DNA from: Kordia periserrulae
GTDB lineage: Bacteria > Bacteroidota > Bacteroidia > Flavobacteriales > Flavobacteriaceae
DNA: 64,000 nucleotides
Direction: 5' to 3'
NCBI RefSeq assembly: GCF_003054265.1
Contig: NZ_QBKT01000006.1
Span: 310,001 to 374,000 of the forward strand
The first letter of the stretch is position 1. Every line of letters starts with the position of its first letter. This document shows positions 63,207 to 64,000 of this stretch, in pieces. Below the pieces are notes generated by a model. That model was not told the DNA's origin, made no database searches, and worked only from the letters and a program-made list of their open reading frames with translations. The translations under genes and the position numbers were made by a program.

Positions 63207-64000
63207 ATGAACATCAAATTTGACGATATTATTTCGAATGATTATATCCTTTCTAACGATTCATTTAAGTGGATTGAATTTAACAAAAAAATAGATGTAC
63301 TTAAATCAAAATATTCAAATCTTTTAGATAGATTCACTTCATTTGATGGTTTTGCATTTCCTTCACGTGAATATGTTACAAGACATAAAGATTTACAAAA
63401 CAAGACAAAGCTAATACAGATTAGTAATGTTAATGATAATGCGTGGCTAATAATTGAAGGACAAAAATTTGAATATTTACCTAATTCTTATATCCAGAAT
63501 AAAAAAAAATACTTATTAGATGAGGAGTATATATTAATTTCATTAACAGGTGGCTCTAATTTAGAAATGGATATTTCATCATATTTTGACAATTCGTTCA
63601 ATGCTTTTTTAAACCAACGTATAAGTGCATTTAAAGCTATCAATAAAAAAGAAAAGGACTTATATTTTTATTTCTATGGATTCACTAAATCTTTATTTTT
63701 TAAAGAGCAATGGCTCGGCAGAGGAGGTATTCAAAAAAATACTGGTACAAAAGAGAGAAAAAATACTTTTATTCCAGAACTATCAGATTCAAAGTTAATT
63801 AAATACATTTCTTTTTTAACTCAATCCATAATCAACAAAGAAAAATTAATTCGAAACAGACATGATTCCATTCTAAAATTAATTCATAACGAACTAATAA
63901 TCAATCAAAAGTCAAATACTTTTAATTTCAAATATCCAACATATAACGAAATTAACAGTATTGAAAGAATGGATACCAATTTATATCGTGAGGATTTCAA
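63207..64000 (+). CDS. Restriction-modification specificity subunit (HsdS-like), cut by window edge
   Basis: An ORF begins at the ATG one nt after the methylase stop and stays open without a stop to the window edge (264 codons). It has HsdS-like traits: a target-recognition style region (residues about 40-215: FPSREYVTRH, LISLTGG, FNAFLNQRISAF, GGIQKNTGTKERKNTFIPEL) and a helical spacer (about 215-235). A second recognition domain may follow outside. The S role is inferred from position, length and the 'GxxQxN...IP' pattern. It would set the sequence recognised by the upstream protein. Confidence 0.78.
   Translation, partial: MNIKFDDIISNDYILSNDSFKWIEFNKKIDVLKSKYSNLLDRFTSFDGFAFPSREYVTRHKDLQNKTKLIQISNVNDNAWLIIEGQKFEYLPNSYIQNKKKYLLDEEYILISLTGGSNLEMDISSYFDNSFNAFLNQRISAFKAINKKEKDLYFYFYGFTKSLFFKEQWLGRGGIQKNTGTKERKNTFIPELSDSKLIKYISFLTQSIINKEKLIRNRHDSILKLIHNELIINQKSNTFNFKYPTYNEINSIERMDTNLYREDF

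Noticed and set aside
63207-64000. Possible frameshifted specificity gene
   Set aside because: Reading codon by codon shows one continuous frame to the window edge; it is cut by the edge, not broken.
1-64000. tRNA, rRNA, insertion sequences and T-box or riboswitch elements
   Set aside because: No tRNA cloverleaf, rRNA segment, transposase, T-box or known riboswitch pattern was recognised by eye; a covariance-model scan would be needed to exclude small RNAs.

Overview
The window is a low-GC chromosome segment from a member of the Bacteroidota, almost certainly a marine-type Flavobacteriaceae. The evidence is the complete Bacteroidetes aerotolerance (Bat) operon, TAnnTTTG-type promoter boxes, A-rich ribosome binding regions with little Shine-Dalgarno, a GG-leader peptide family typical of the phylum, and flavobacterial neighbourhoods (YicC-Gmk-NadD, GltBD, IlvEDBNCA). 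A Kordia-like organism would fit, but the genus is an inference. No rRNA, tRNA or CRISPR array was found.

Layout. 1-7 kb: the 3' end of an ALDH7-type dehydrogenase, two tandem cysteine-rich GG-leader peptides, then minus-strand housekeeping genes (acyl-ACP desaturase, phosphoesterase, AlbA_2 protein, SDR, aldo/keto reductase). 7-8.7 kb: a sodium:solute symporter. 8.9-18.4 kb: the Bat operon (MoxR, DUF58, an uncharacterised membrane protein, BatA, BatB, BatC, BatD, BatE), split by a 334-nt non-coding element between batC and batD. 18.4-21.7 kb: an AT-rich two-gene unit that looks like a large polymorphic toxin with a C-terminal JAB/JAMM-like domain plus a candidate immunity protein. 22-34 kb: mostly core genes (CvpA, PheS, GpsA, NadD, Gmk, YicC, PrsW-like protease, YheT-like hydrolase, thioesterase, DUF1761) and a secreted six-bladed tectonin protein. 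34-40 kb: glutamate synthase GltB and GltD.

40.1-49 kb: the isoleucine/valine operon ilvE-ilvD-ilvB-ilvN-ilvC-ilvA, followed by gapN. Its leader region holds two complete attenuators in tandem. Each has a short Ile/Val-rich leader peptide with no leucine codon, a sequence at the leader stop codon that can pair with the terminator's 5' arm, and an intrinsic terminator. An array of a 7-nt repeat lies between them. GltBD (glutamate supply) lies directly upstream of IlvE, which uses glutamate as amino donor.

50.8-55.3 kb: an acyltransferase-like protein, a DMT exporter and an ArsC-like protein on the minus strand, then a long Cys/Met-type PLP enzyme. 55.4 kb to the right edge: an integrated element starting with a tyrosine recombinase. 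It carries small genes, an HTH regulator whose upstream region contains a 17-bp perfect inverted repeat, a winged-helix-like protein, and a restriction-modification pair (fused nuclease-like/methylase protein plus a specificity subunit cut by the window edge).

Short imperfect palindromes of several families lie in many intergenic gaps, including inside the ilv operon. The observations most worth follow-up are the tandem ilv attenuators, the candidate toxin/immunity pair, and the two Cys-rich secreted-peptide precursors.
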